Shown: positions 19,432 to 27,687, counted from the stretch's first letter. The stretch: DNA of 64,000 bases from Halomonas alkalisoli (GCF_021412585.1 NZ_JAKCMI010000029.1:62001-126000), one strand, 5' to 3'. A program made the numbers and translations. The notes: generated by a model not told the origin, from the letters alone.

Positions 19432-20901
19432 ATGAACGAACATCTCGAGCAGCTTTCGCCGCAGCCGCTGTGGCGGCATTTCCGGACCCTGTGCAATACG
19501 CCGCGGCCCTCCGGGCACGAGGCCGCGCTGGTAGCGATTCTCGAGGCCTGGGCCGACGCCCGCGGCCTGGCCCATGACCGCGACGCCTTCGGCAACCTGC
19601 GTATCCGCAAGCCCGCCACGCCGGGCCATGAAGAGGCGCCTGGCCTCATTCTGCAGGGGCATCTGGACATGGTGGCTCAGGCCAACGCCGACCACCCCCA
19701 CGACTTCACGCGGGACCCCATCGAGACCCATGTGAATGAAGGCTGGCTGCACGCTCGCCATACCACGCTGGGGGCGGACAACGGGCTGGGCGTGGCGGCG
19801 GCGCTGGCCGTGCTCGAGGATGATAGCCTTCGTCATGGCCCGCTCGAGGCGCTGTTCACCCTGGAGGAGGAGTCCTCCATGGGCGGGGCCCTGAACCTGG
19901 CGGAGGGGTGGCTGGATGGCCGGGTGCTGCTCAACCTCGATTCCGAGGACCGCGGCGAGGTCTTCGTCGGCTGTGCCGGTGGCGCCGATATCGTGGTGGA
20001 AGCGCAGCTGCCGACCGGCGAGCTTGCCGACGATGAACTGGCGCTGCGGCTCTCCATCACCGGCCTGGTGGGGGGCCATTCCGGCATCGATATTCACCGC
20101 GGTCGTGGCAACGCCAATCGGCTGCTGGTGCGGGCCTTGCGGGCGCTGGAAGCCTTCGATGCGCGCCTGGTGGACTACCACGGAGGCACCCTGCGCAATG
20201 CCTTGCCCCGTGAGGCGTTTGCCACCCTGGCGCTGCCGGTCGACGAGGAAACGGCTGCCCGTGAACGGATCGCCGCGCTGCAAGAGGAGCTGCGTGCCGA
20301 GCTGGCAGGCGTCGACGAGGGGGTGACGCTGGCCCTGCAGGCCCTGGTGGTGGCGCCGGCCAAGGCGCTCAACGCCCATGCCAGCCGGATGCTGGTAGCG
20401 GCATTGCACGTGGCGCCCTGTGGGGTGGAGCGGATGAGCCAGGATATGCCCGGGGTGGTGGAGACCTCCAACAACCTGGGTGTGATCAGCCTGGAGGAGG
20501 GGCGCTTCCATCTCTGCGCGCTGGTCCGCTCGCTGCGCGATAGTGCCGCGGCGGACATGGCCGACCGCTTTGCCGGCCTGTTCGACCTGATCGGTGCCCG
20601 CACCCGTGTCGAGAATGCCTATCCCGGCTGGACGCCGGACCCCGACAGCCCCCTGCTGGCGCGCTTCCGCCGATTGCATCGGCGCCAGCTGGGCAGTGAC
20701 CCGGCGGTCAAGGTGATCCATGCCGGACTGGAGTGCGGCATCCTGGCCGGCAAGTATCCCCACCTCGACATGATCTCCTTCGGTCCGCTGATTCGCGGGG
20801 CACACTCCCCCGACGAGCGGGTGGAGCTGGCTTCCGTCGAGGAGTTCTGGGCGTTGCTGCGGGGGCTGATCGAGGATCTCGCCGAGAGCCGGGTGGCCTG
20901 A
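19432..20901 (+). CDS. pepD: Aminoacyl-histidine dipeptidase (Xaa-His dipeptidase, carnosinase type)
   Basis: 489-residue M20-family metallopeptidase of the PepD type, hydrolysing dipeptides such as Xaa-His in the cytoplasm. Zinc-site and catalytic residues are visible: H77 and D79 in QGHLDMV, D116 in GADNGLG, and E145/E146 in LEEESSMGG. Length is close to E. coli PepD (485). It follows tmcA by 100 bases on the same strand with little spacing signal, so it may have its own promoter. A hairpin terminator follows. Confidence 0.94.
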   Translation: MNEHLEQLSPQPLWRHFRTLCNTPRPSGHEAALVAILEAWADARGLAHDRDAFGNLRIRKPATPGHEEAPGLILQGHLDMVAQANADHPHDFTRDPIETHVNEGWLHARHTTLGADNGLGVAAALAVLEDDSLRHGPLEALFTLEEESSMGGALNLAEGWLDGRVLLNLDSEDRGEVFVGCAGGADIVVEAQLPTGELADDELALRLSITGLVGGHSGIDIHRGRGNANRLLVRALRALEAFDARLVDYHGGTLRNALPREAFATLALPVDEETAARERIAALQEELRAELAGVDEGVTLALQALVVAPAKALNAHASRMLVAALHVAPCGVERMSQDMPGVVETSNNLGVISLEEGRFHLCALVRSLRDSAAADMADRFAGLFDLIGARTRVENAYPGWTPDPDSPLLARFRRLHRRQLGSDPAVKVIHAGLECGILAGKYPHLDMISFGPLIRGAHSPDERVELASVEEFWALLRGLIEDLAESRVA

Positions 20902-20932
20902 CGCCGACGTCAGGACGAACCGGGCATGGAAA

Positions 20933-20959
20933 ACGGCACCGTCCGAAGGGCGGTGCCGT
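20933..20959. terminator. Hairpin terminator between pepD and dps
   Basis: Perfect 9-bp stem ACGGCACCG/CGGTGCCGT with a 9-base loop, lying between the convergent pepD and dps genes. It could serve both. Confidence 0.7.
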
Positions 20960-21001
20960 AGAAGCGGTGAGCCGGTATCGAGGTCAACCAGGCCGGGGCC
21001 G

Positions 21002-21475
21002 TCAGCCCAGGTAGGCGTTGAGCATCCAGACGGTCTTTTCCTGCTCGCGAATGTAGTCACCGGCTTGGGCGGCGGTGCCTTCGTCATCGGCATCGGACGC
21101 CAGGGCAAGAACCTCGCGCTGCAGCTCGATCAGCGTTTGATAGCCCTTGAGCACGCCTCGTACGCAGGCTTCGCCATCGTGTACGTCCTTGTCTTCGCCG
21201 ATCACCGCCATGGACACATAGTCACTGTAGGCGTGGGCAGGCTGGTGCCCCAGCGTCAGGATGCGCTCGGCCACTTCGTCGACCTTGGTCAGCAGGTCGG
21301 TATAGAGCTCCTCGAACTTGGTGTGCAGCTCGAAGAACTGAGGGCCCTTCACGTTCCAGTGGTAGCCGCGGACATTCATGTAGAAGATCTGATAGTTGGC
21401 CAGCAGGGCGTTGAGCTTTTCGGCAAGCTGGCTGGCGCTGCTTTCGTGCAGGCCGATGGCATTGGTGTCGCTCAT
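21002..21475 (-). CDS. dps: Dps ferritin-like DNA-protecting protein
   Basis: 157-residue member of the Dps family, a 12-subunit shell that oxidises and stores iron and protects DNA under stress. The ferroxidase-site motif is present with H39 (GYHWNVKG), H51 (ELHTKFEELY) and D66/E70 (KVDEVAERI). The N-terminal tail is short and not lysine-rich, so DNA binding may be weak. The ATG at 21475 matches the family start, with AAGGAG about 10 bases upstream. A 21-bp-period direct repeat lies 34 bases upstream. Confidence 0.95.
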   Translation of the reverse strand: MSDTNAIGLHESSASQLAEKLNALLANYQIFYMNVRGYHWNVKGPQFFELHTKFEELYTDLLTKVDEVAERILTLGHQPAHAYSDYVSMAVIGEDKDVHDGEACVRGVLKGYQTLIELQREVLALASDADDEGTAAQAGDYIREQEKTVWMLNAYLG

Positions 21476-21508
21476 GTGCAGTGCTCCTTGTGCTGAGTGC
21501 TTTCCCTG

Positions 21509-21543
21509 GAGAGAGTGCCTCTCCTGAGTGAGAGAGTGCCTCT
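21509..21543 (-). repeat. 14-bp direct repeat with 21-bp period upstream of dps
   Basis: GAGAGAGTGCCTCT occurs at 21509-21522 and again at 21530-21543, identical and 21 bp apart. A weaker GAGTGC follows at 21495. The spacing of two helical turns puts both copies on one face of the DNA, as expected for an operator, though a 5' UTR role is also possible. Confidence 0.75.
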
Positions 21544-21869
21544 TGGAAGAAAGCAGATCCATTGGACAAATCGCCGTTTCGGGTGCGATTTGCATCCCCA
21601 TGGCTGGATGACCAGTGTAAAAGTCCCGGTGCCGGGGGATAAGAAAAATCTTGTCATCGCCCCCATAGCGTTCCTTCATGATGTGTCGCCGAGCGTATCG
21701 TTTTTCAAGGGTATGCGAGGTTTTGCCACACCGTCGACGACCTTGCGGGAACCCTGCGTCATGGCGAGACTCTGATAGTGGGCCTTCACGTGGCATGCTG
21801 CGCATCCGGCGGTTGCATGGCGCCCTGTGCCGAGTAGACTTCGAGCCAAACCGAATGGGAGAGAACCCG

Positions 21870-22421
21870 ATGCGTTCATGGTGGTGGATGCCCTGCCTGC
21901 TGGTGCTGGCCGGCTGCCAGACGGCCCCCACGGCACTGCCCACGGCGGAGCCTCGACCGGCAGCGGAGTGCCGTTGGGAAGGCGGTGGCCTGGGGTCGGA
22001 GGAGTGGCTGCGCCGGGCCCTCACGGCGCTCGAGCAGGAGGGGTTCGTGATTCGGCACACCGAGACGGCGCTGGGGCTGGTCAATGCCGAGCGTACCCGC
22101 ACGGTGCCTGGCTACGGCGACTTCTACGACCGTGAACGTGTCGGTGTGTTCGGCGGCTATGGCGTGGGCGGCGGGCGCGGCGGCCTATCCACCGGTGTGA
22201 TGATCGGCTTTGGCGGCGTGGCAGGCAGCTTTACGCGTGATGCCACGCGCCTGGAGCGTGTCTCGCTGGTGGCCGACGGTGATTGGGTGCGGGTCACGCG
22301 GGATATCCAGGTCATCGACTGGCAGGGCGAGATCCGCGAGTCCCGCAGTGCCAGCGACACCGACTTCTGCCTTTCGTTGCGCAATGCCATGGCCGCGATC
22401 GACTCCCGGGGAGGCGCCTGA
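21870..22421 (+). CDS. Putative outer-membrane lipoprotein with glycine-rich segment
   Basis: 183-residue lipoprotein. The signal peptide MRSWWWMPCLLVLAGC ends in the lipobox LAGC (Cys16). A segment around EEWLRRALTALEQEGFVIRH is related to the next gene's EEGYVIRH region, and a glycine-rich stretch (GGYGVGGGRGGLSTGVMIGFGG-like, about 92-113) may be flexible or membrane-associated. I do not recognise a named family. Its stop overlaps the next start (TGATG), so the two are co-translated. The ATG has GGGAGAG upstream. Confidence 0.8.
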   Translation: MRSWWWMPCLLVLAGCQTAPTALPTAEPRPAAECRWEGGGLGSEEWLRRALTALEQEGFVIRHTETALGLVNAERTRTVPGYGDFYDRERVGVFGGYGVGGGRGGLSTGVMIGFGGVAGSFTRDATRLERVSLVADGDWVRVTRDIQVIDWQGEIRESRSASDTDFCLSLRNAMAAIDSRGGA

Positions 22422-22777
22422 TGTCCCGTTTCGTCATCCTGCTGCTGGCGCTCTTGCTGGCCGGCTGCGCGGCCACTGCTCCTGTGCCCGAGCCCCGCGA
22501 ACTCTCCCTGGCGGCCACGCCAGGTGCCGTGCTGCAGGAAACCGTCGACCTGTTGATGGAGGAGGGCTATGTGATACGCCATGCGGATGCCGATCTGGGC
22601 CGGGTGGAAGCGGCACTGGCCCGCTGGCCCGGTTATCGGGTCCGGGCGGAGGTCACGCCCGAGGGCGAGGCGGCACGCATCTCGCTGACGGCCACGCGGG
22701 GTGGGCGCCCATTGCCGCCTCACCTGCTCGACCGACTGCTCGCGGCACTGCAGACCCGGCTCGGGCTGGCTCCCTGA
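22421..22777 (+). CDS. Putative small lipoprotein, paralogue of the preceding gene
   Basis: 118-residue lipoprotein with lipobox LAGC (signal MSRFVILLLALLLAGC). The segment LMEEGYVIRHADADLGRVEA aligns with LEQEGFVIRHTETALGLVNA of the upstream lipoprotein, and both end with an ALQxR/LRNAM-type helix, which suggests an old tandem duplication. The function is unknown. It shares a 1-base overlap with the previous gene. The DUF1007/NicO pair follows 66 bases downstream. Confidence 0.8.
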   Translation: MSRFVILLLALLLAGCAATAPVPEPRELSLAATPGAVLQETVDLLMEEGYVIRHADADLGRVEAALARWPGYRVRAEVTPEGEAARISLTATRGGRPLPPHLLDRLLAALQTRLGLAP

Positions 22778-22843
22778 TGTCTCGGTGCATCGGCGCCTGT
22801 AACGCGCTCCCTGTTTCACCTGCTTTCGAGATACCCGAAGACT

Positions 22844-23524
22844 ATGAAGCTTTTACGCCCTTTAATACCGCGCCGTGCTCGCTTCTGGCTGATCTGGATG
22901 ACGGTGCTGCTGCTGATGCCTGTTCTGGCTCAGGCACACCCCCATGGCTGGATCGACATGCGCATGCGCTTGATGCTCGACGACCAGGGCCGCCTGGAAG
23001 GGTTGCATCAGGCCTGGCGCATGGACCCCTTCTATAGCCTGATCATCCTGGAGGAGCTGGGGCTGGCCGAAGGCGAGGGCGGCCTCGAGGCGGGTCTTGA
23101 CAAGCTGGGTGGCGAAATACGCCAAAACCTGGCGCCCCACGACTATTTCACCGAGCTGCAGGTGGATGGCGAAAAGCTGGCCGTCGGGGAAGTGACCGAA
23201 TACACCGTCATGGAGCGCGGCGGGCGCGTCGAGTTCATCTTCATGCTGCCGCTGGAGACGCCGCTGCCGCTGAGCGAGAAGACGCTGTACTACAAGGTGT
23301 TCGATCCCACCTACTACCTCGAGGTGGTGCACGAAGCCGAAGGCAACACGCCCCTGGACGATGCCCTGACGGTCAACGGCGAGTTGACGTGCTCGACGCG
23401 TATCGTACCGGCCGACCCGGACCCCGAACTCGTCATGGAAGCCGCGATGCTGGATATCACCGATGAAGCCGAGCCGGGGCTGGGCCGTTACTTCGCCGAG
23501 ACCGGGGAGGTGACATGCGATTGA
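22844..23524 (+). CDS. DUF1007 family periplasmic protein
   Basis: 226-residue protein with an N-terminal hydrophobic segment ending near AQAHPHGW. The mature region begins HPHGWIDM, the hallmark of DUF1007, and its histidines could bind metal. DUF1007 proteins are often encoded with nickel/cobalt or zinc transporters, and here the gene overlaps the NicO-type exporter by 10 bases. It probably delivers or buffers a divalent metal in the periplasm; this is inferred from context. Confidence 0.85.
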   Translation: MKLLRPLIPRRARFWLIWMTVLLLMPVLAQAHPHGWIDMRMRLMLDDQGRLEGLHQAWRMDPFYSLIILEELGLAEGEGGLEAGLDKLGGEIRQNLAPHDYFTELQVDGEKLAVGEVTEYTVMERGGRVEFIFMLPLETPLPLSEKTLYYKVFDPTYYLEVVHEAEGNTPLDDALTVNGELTCSTRIVPADPDPELVMEAAMLDITDEAEPGLGRYFAETGEVTCD

Positions 23525-24576
23525 GTGCAATGCGCCTGCAGGGCAGAGGGTGGCTGCTCGGGGTTGGCCTGCTGCTGGTTGCCACTCTCGTTCTGCTGGT
23601 CACTCAGGGAAGCTTTCAGTCACTGAGCTTTCAACTGGTCTCCTGGCAGCGAGATTTTCACCGCGCCCTCACCATGGCGATTACCGAACTCTCCGGGACG
23701 CCCTCGCCGGCCACCTGGATGGCACTGCTGGGCATCAGCTTCGGCTACGGGGTCTTCCATGCCGCGGGGCCGGGTCACGGCAAGGCGGTATTGACCACCT
23801 ACCTGCTCACCCAGGGGGGAGCGGTTCGCCGTGCCCTGGCGCTCTCCTTTGCGGCTTCGCTGCTGCAGGGCGTCGTCGCCATCAGCCTGGTCGTCGTGCT
23901 GGTACATGGCCTGGGCTGGGTCACCCGCCAGGCCATGGGTAGCGTGGTCTGGGTCGAGCAGGCCAGCTTCCTGATGGTGGCGCTGTTGGGGGCCTGGCTC
24001 TGCCTGCGTGCCATTCGACAGCTGCGACGGCCAGCGACCCACCGCCATGCCGACTCGCCGCCCGGTGCTGCTGCGGACCATGCATCAGAGCATGCGGCGG
24101 ACCCTCATCATGGCCATGAGCACTGCTGCGGGGGGCATCACCACGTGGACCCCCGGCAGGCCGCCGACTGGCGTACCGCGCTGGCCACCGTCGTCGCCAT
24201 CGGCATCCGCCCTTGCAGCGGCGGGGTGCTGCTGCTGGGTGCGGCGACCCTGCTGGGCCAGTTTCCGGTTGGTGTGGCAGCGGTGCTTGTCATGTCGCTG
24301 GGCACGGCATTGACCGTCTCCGGCCTGGCGTTGGCCAGCGTCGTGGCGCGCGGCTGGGCCGAGCGGCGCCTGGCCCGGCAGAGCAGCATGGAGCGTGCCG
24401 GTCGCATGCTGGGTTGGGCGTCTCTGGGAGGCGGCCTGGCCATCATGGCGCTGGGAATCTCGCTTTCCGTGACCGGGGTGTCCCAGCCCGCTTCGGCGCC
24501 ACTGCTGGGGGAGCCGCCTTCGCGCAGTGCCGGCGCCGAGTCGCCCGCCCGGACCAACCCCTTCGGTGGAGGCTGA
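23515..24576 (+). CDS. Nickel/cobalt exporter-like protein (NicO/RcnA family)
   Basis: 353-residue membrane protein with about 7-8 hydrophobic segments. The NicO motif FHAAGPGHGKAVL (about 82-94) and the second signature IGIRPCSGGVLLL (about 224-236) identify the family. Between them is a histidine-rich cytoplasmic loop (HRHADS, HHGHEHCCGGHHH) resembling the metal-sensing loop of RcnA. The start lies inside the DUF1007 gene. Export of a divalent metal is expected; nickel, cobalt or zinc cannot be distinguished. Confidence 0.88.
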   Translation: MRLSAMRLQGRGWLLGVGLLLVATLVLLVTQGSFQSLSFQLVSWQRDFHRALTMAITELSGTPSPATWMALLGISFGYGVFHAAGPGHGKAVLTTYLLTQGGAVRRALALSFAASLLQGVVAISLVVVLVHGLGWVTRQAMGSVVWVEQASFLMVALLGAWLCLRAIRQLRRPATHRHADSPPGAAADHASEHAADPHHGHEHCCGGHHHVDPRQAADWRTALATVVAIGIRPCSGGVLLLGAATLLGQFPVGVAAVLVMSLGTALTVSGLALASVVARGWAERRLARQSSMERAGRMLGWASLGGGLAIMALGISLSVTGVSQPASAPLLGEPPSRSAGAESPARTNPFGGG

Positions 24577-24582
24577 GCTCGG

Positions 24583-25005
24583 TTACCTCAGCTTGAGGGC
24601 CTCGAGCTGGGCCAGCAGGTGGTCCCGCATACTGGCCAGGCCGTCCAGGTCGTAGGGTTCGGCCTCGCCATGGCCCCACACGGGCGCGGGCCAGGCGGCA
24701 TCGCCCCTGCGCCTGACGACGACATGGACATGGAGCTGGGTGACGACGTTGCCGAGGCTGGCAATGTTGAGCTTGTCCCCCTTGGCCAGGGCCTTCAGCA
24801 TGCGGCCGACCTGAGTGGCTTCGTACCAGAGCCGCTGCTGGTCCTCCTCGCTCAGGTCGAATATCTCGCTTACGCCGCTGCGACGGGGAATCAGGACCAG
24901 CCAAGGGAAGCGGGCGTCATCCATCAATCGGACCTGGCACAGTGATAGCTCGGTTACCGGGTAACTGTCCTGCACCAGCCGCTCGTCGAGTTCAATGACT
25001 GTCAT
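24583..25005 (-). CDS. HIT domain protein
   Basis: 140-residue histidine-triad protein, a family of nucleotide hydrolases or transferases. The triad is QLHVHVVVRR, where glutamine replaces the first histidine of the usual HxHxH; the catalytic middle histidine remains. This Q-variant occurs in a proteobacterial subgroup, so it is not necessarily inactive. The ATG at 25005 has GGGAG upstream. It is convergent with the NicO gene, 6 bases away. Confidence 0.88.
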   Translation of the reverse strand: MTVIELDERLVQDSYPVTELSLCQVRLMDDARFPWLVLIPRRSGVSEIFDLSEEDQQRLWYEATQVGRMLKALAKGDKLNIASLGNVVTQLHVHVVVRRRGDAAWPAPVWGHGEAEPYDLDGLASMRDHLLAQLEALKLR

Positions 25006-25180
25006 GGCTCCCCCTCGTCGTGATCGCCGTGTTGAGTATCCGCCCGTCTCATCATGACACAGCCAGTTCGAGAATGGCTTCACTACGGCGGAGCGAGCCG
25101 TTGTTGTCTTAATCAGCGCAGTGGCGGGCCGTCGATGCTAGATTAAAGAAGCAGACGTCCTGCCCAATGGAGAAGGCAAA

Positions 25181-25312
25181 ATGAAACGGATACTACCCAT
25201 GTTGCTGGTTTCGCTCTTTGCCCTGTCACTGCTGAGTGGCTGCAACACCATGCGTGGCGCGGGCGAGGACATCGAAAGAGGCGGCGAGGCGATTCAGCGC
25301 CAGGCAGAGTGA
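25181..25312 (+). CDS. Entericidin A/B family lipoprotein, copy 1
   Basis: 43-residue lipoprotein with lipobox LSGC, followed by NTMRGAGEDIERGGEAIQ, the entericidin pattern of a short amphipathic helix. In E. coli the EcnA/EcnB pair is an envelope toxin-antidote locus. The start is preceded by GGAGAAGG (about 25169-25176). The mature peptide is only about 24 residues. A second copy follows 104 bases downstream. Confidence 0.85.
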   Translation: MKRILPMLLVSLFALSLLSGCNTMRGAGEDIERGGEAIQRQAE

Positions 25313-25416
25313 AGCGGCAGAATTAGGCAAGGCTTGGCCAGCCCTGTTACGCTGAACGAGGCCATTGCTTCACGGAAAGGAATGGATGTCCCGGAAATTT
25401 TCAAGGAGAAACGACC

Positions 25417-25548
25417 ATGAAGAAAGCCATTGCCCTTAGCTTTGCCCTGCTGATGACCGCCGGTGCCCTTGCAGGCTGCAACACCATGCAAGGTGCCGGA
25501 GAGGATGTGGAGCGCGGCGGACAGGCGGTACAGGATGCCGCCGAATAA
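25417..25548 (+). CDS. Entericidin A/B family lipoprotein, copy 2
   Basis: 43-residue paralogue of the preceding gene, with lipobox LAGC and the mature segment NTMQGAGEDVERGGQAVQ. It has its own strong AAGGAG ribosome site 8 bases before the ATG. The two mature peptides are nearly identical in their central helix, so a toxin/antidote division cannot be assigned by sequence. Many Halomonas-like bacteria carry entericidin genes as general stress-induced envelope proteins. Confidence 0.85.
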   Translation: MKKAIALSFALLMTAGALAGCNTMQGAGEDVERGGQAVQDAAE

Positions 25549-25666
25549 GTCCGTGTTCTAACTCCATGAACGGTTCGGCCGACACACGGGTGTGCCAGGC
25601 GGCATGCCCGTGTGTCCCCCCTTCGGCCGTCCTTCCCTGTTATTTCCGTCAGCCATTGAGGCGAAG

Positions 25667-25999
25667 ATGGCCATATCCATGAAGCTGTGCCTGTCGTTTA
25701 CCAGCCTGTTGCTGCTAACCGCGTGTGCTCCCATGAACCAGACCAACCCACCCCGTGAGCCAGCCCCGGAGCCTCCCCGCGTCAGCAGTGGAGAGGATGT
25801 CTGTGGCGCGAGCCGTGTCCAGGACCGTGTCGGTCGCCGCTATGACGAGGCGCTGGGCGAGTCGATGCGCGAACAGAGCGGTGCCGGTACGCTGCGAGTG
25901 ATGCGTCCCGGCCACGCCTATACCCTCGAGTACCGTGAGGATCGTCTCAACGTGCGCGTCGACGAGAACGAGGTGATCACCGACATCGGCTGCGGCTGA
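25667..25999 (+). CDS. I78-family peptidase inhibitor lipoprotein
   Basis: 110-residue lipoprotein with lipobox LTAC, a proline-rich linker (REPAPEPP) and a C-terminal I78 inhibitor domain. The domain shows the defining VCGASRVQDRVG start, the RVMRPGHAYTLEY middle and the DENEVITDIGCG end with paired cysteines. Relatives inhibit serine peptidases such as elastase. The ATG at 25667 has GAGG 5 bases upstream; ATG 25679 lacks one. Confidence 0.85.
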   Translation: MAISMKLCLSFTSLLLLTACAPMNQTNPPREPAPEPPRVSSGEDVCGASRVQDRVGRRYDEALGESMREQSGAGTLRVMRPGHAYTLEYREDRLNVRVDENEVITDIGCG

Positions 26000-26017
26000 A
26001 GCCGGCTTTCGTTCGCT

Positions 26018-27025
26018 TCAGTCATAGCGCTGCTTCCAGCGCTGGCGGGTGACCTGCTCCTTGAGCAGCTCCAGGGTGTCGAGCAGTACCTGCTCGGTCA
26101 CTCGGTCGGTGTGCGCATCGACCCGCAGCCAGGCGTCGAAGCTGCTGTCGGCGAGGTGCTCCACCAGCGAGTCGAATTCCGGCGAGTGCAGGCCCTCGAT
26201 GGCCTCGTGCACCAGCCGTTGCGCGATATCGCTGAGCGTTTCATCGAGGGCGCTGGCGACCTGGCCGCCCAGCGGCAGGCGCCTGAGCCGCTTGATCTCG
26301 GGGCTTTCCGCCAGGGTTCGCCTGACCAGGGCACTGATGAAGCGCATCAGGTCATCGCGATTGGCCCGGTAGGCACTGTCCGCCATATCCTCCAGGCGGC
26401 GACAGATTTCGTGGATCAACTCCTGCTTGCGCGGCATGATCACCTCGTCGGCGATACGCTGCGACAGGGAGTCGCTGCTGCGTACCTGCTCCTGGATACT
26501 CACCAGCTGGCGAAGGGCGATACGGTCCGACAGCTCCTCGAGCAGGATGTCGTAGTACTTGGCGTAGATGCCGTACAGCCGCCACTGGCGGATATCGATC
26601 AATCCCAGCCGTTGCAGGCGGTGCAGCAGTGAAATGATGCGCAATATCCTCAGTAGCCGGAAGCCGCCCACCGGAATGCAGCCCAGCACGTCGTACCAGT
26701 GCACGAACGGGTAGAAGAACCAGCGATGATAGCGGCGCTCGGCAATGGCCGCCGCCCAGCCCAGCAGGACATCGAGCACGAAGATCGCCACGAATACCAG
26801 GTCGATGGCGACGAAGTTGGCATGGATGTGCCGGTCGTAGGCGCCATGCAGACCCGGGGCGATGGCCTCGAAGGCGTCGTTCAGCGGTGACAGCAGGAAC
26901 AGGCCATCAATCAGCAGCAGCATCAGGTTGGCCACGACCAGCACGATGATGACCAGATCCCAGACCAGATGGATGCGCTCGATGAAGACGGAGGGTCTGC
27001 CGTGGTCGGCTCGGGTGCGGGACAT
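26018..27025 (-). CDS. Ion-transporter-family protein with a voltage-sensor-like domain and no visible pore
   Basis: 335-residue protein. The N-terminal 150 residues look like an S1-S4 voltage sensor: S1 (WDLVIIVLVVANL), S2 with a counter-charge aspartate (VFVAIFVLDVLLGW), S3 with an aspartate (HWYDVLGCIPV) and S4 with arginines every third residue (FRLLRILRIISLLHRLQRL). No S5-pore-S6 follows. The remaining 185 residues are charged, helical and cytoplasmic by composition. The ATG at 27025 has AAGGAG at good spacing. Its 3' neighbour is unrelated. The function is unknown; it may be a sensor rather than a channel. Confidence 0.75.
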   Translation of the reverse strand: MSRTRADHGRPSVFIERIHLVWDLVIIVLVVANLMLLLIDGLFLLSPLNDAFEAIAPGLHGAYDRHIHANFVAIDLVFVAIFVLDVLLGWAAAIAERRYHRWFFYPFVHWYDVLGCIPVGGFRLLRILRIISLLHRLQRLGLIDIRQWRLYGIYAKYYDILLEELSDRIALRQLVSIQEQVRSSDSLSQRIADEVIMPRKQELIHEICRRLEDMADSAYRANRDDLMRFISALVRRTLAESPEIKRLRRLPLGGQVASALDETLSDIAQRLVHEAIEGLHSPEFDSLVEHLADSSFDAWLRVDAHTDRVTEQVLLDTLELLKEQVTRQRWKQRYD

Positions 27026-27060
27026 GGCCTCTCCTTGTGCGCTATCGGGCTGGGCGTGCG

Positions 27061-27579
27061 TCAATCATCCTGCCGCTGGCTGGCGAAGTGATCCTTCTGT
27101 GCGCGGCGCTCTTCCTCTTCGGCCTTCTTGCGCAGTTTCTTGCGCAGCGCGGCCTTCTCGAACCGCAGTTTCTGCAGCGAGGTCGCGAGCTTTAGCGGGG
27201 GCACCGGTGCCGGGTGTCCGCTGGCATCCACCGCCACCATGGTGAGGTAGCAGCTGTTGGTATGCCGTATCACCTTGTCGCGAATGTTCTCGGCCACCAC
27301 CTTCACGCCGATCTCCATGGAGGAGCGGCCGACGTGGTTGACGCAGGCGAGGAACGTCACCAGTTCGCCGACGTGGATCGGCTGCTTGAACAGCACCTGG
27401 TCGACGGAGAGCGTCACCACATAGTGGCCCGAGTAGCGGCTGGCGCAGGCATAGGCCACCTCATCGAGCTTCTTGAGGATGGCGCCGCCATGGACCTTGC
27501 CGCTGAAGTTGGCCATGTCGGGGGTCATCAGCACGGTCATGCTCAATTCATGCTGACCGGGCAGGTCGTGGTGGTCCAT
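27061..27579 (-). CDS. Acyl-CoA thioesterase (hotdog fold, YciA/BFIT-like)
   Basis: 172-residue hotdog-fold thioesterase. The family pattern MANFSGKVHGGAILKKLDEVAY carries the catalytic aspartate/glutamate region, followed by FKQPIHVGELVTF. The C-terminal tail is highly charged (RFEKAALRKKLRKKAEEEERRAQ) and probably a helical extension. The ATG at 27579 has AGGAAA at good spacing. Likely substrates are medium or long acyl-CoAs. Confidence 0.9.
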   Translation of the reverse strand: MDHHDLPGQHELSMTVLMTPDMANFSGKVHGGAILKKLDEVAYACASRYSGHYVVTLSVDQVLFKQPIHVGELVTFLACVNHVGRSSMEIGVKVVAENIRDKVIRHTNSCYLTMVAVDASGHPAPVPPLKLATSLQKLRFEKAALRKKLRKKAEEEERRAQKDHFASQRQDD

Positions 27580-27609
27580 ATCGATTTCCTGTGGTGTCGT
27601 TCCTACAGC

Positions 27610-27654
27610 ATAACGCCTTGCCACGATCGTCACGACTCGTTGGCAAGGCGTTAT
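27610..27654 (-). terminator. Hairpin terminator after the fatty acid transporter gene
   Basis: Perfect 14-bp stem ATAACGCCTTGCCA/TGGCAAGGCGTTAT with a 17-base loop, 33 bases beyond the transporter stop and just upstream of the thioesterase start. Confidence 0.65.
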
Positions 27655-27687
27655 CTCAGCCTGGGGGCCGTTGGTGCGCGGCCGAGT

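Noticed and set aside
19426-21108. Minus-strand open frame opposite pepD (560 codons)
   Set aside because: It spans pepD, the terminator and the dps end, has no ribosome site and no family motif.
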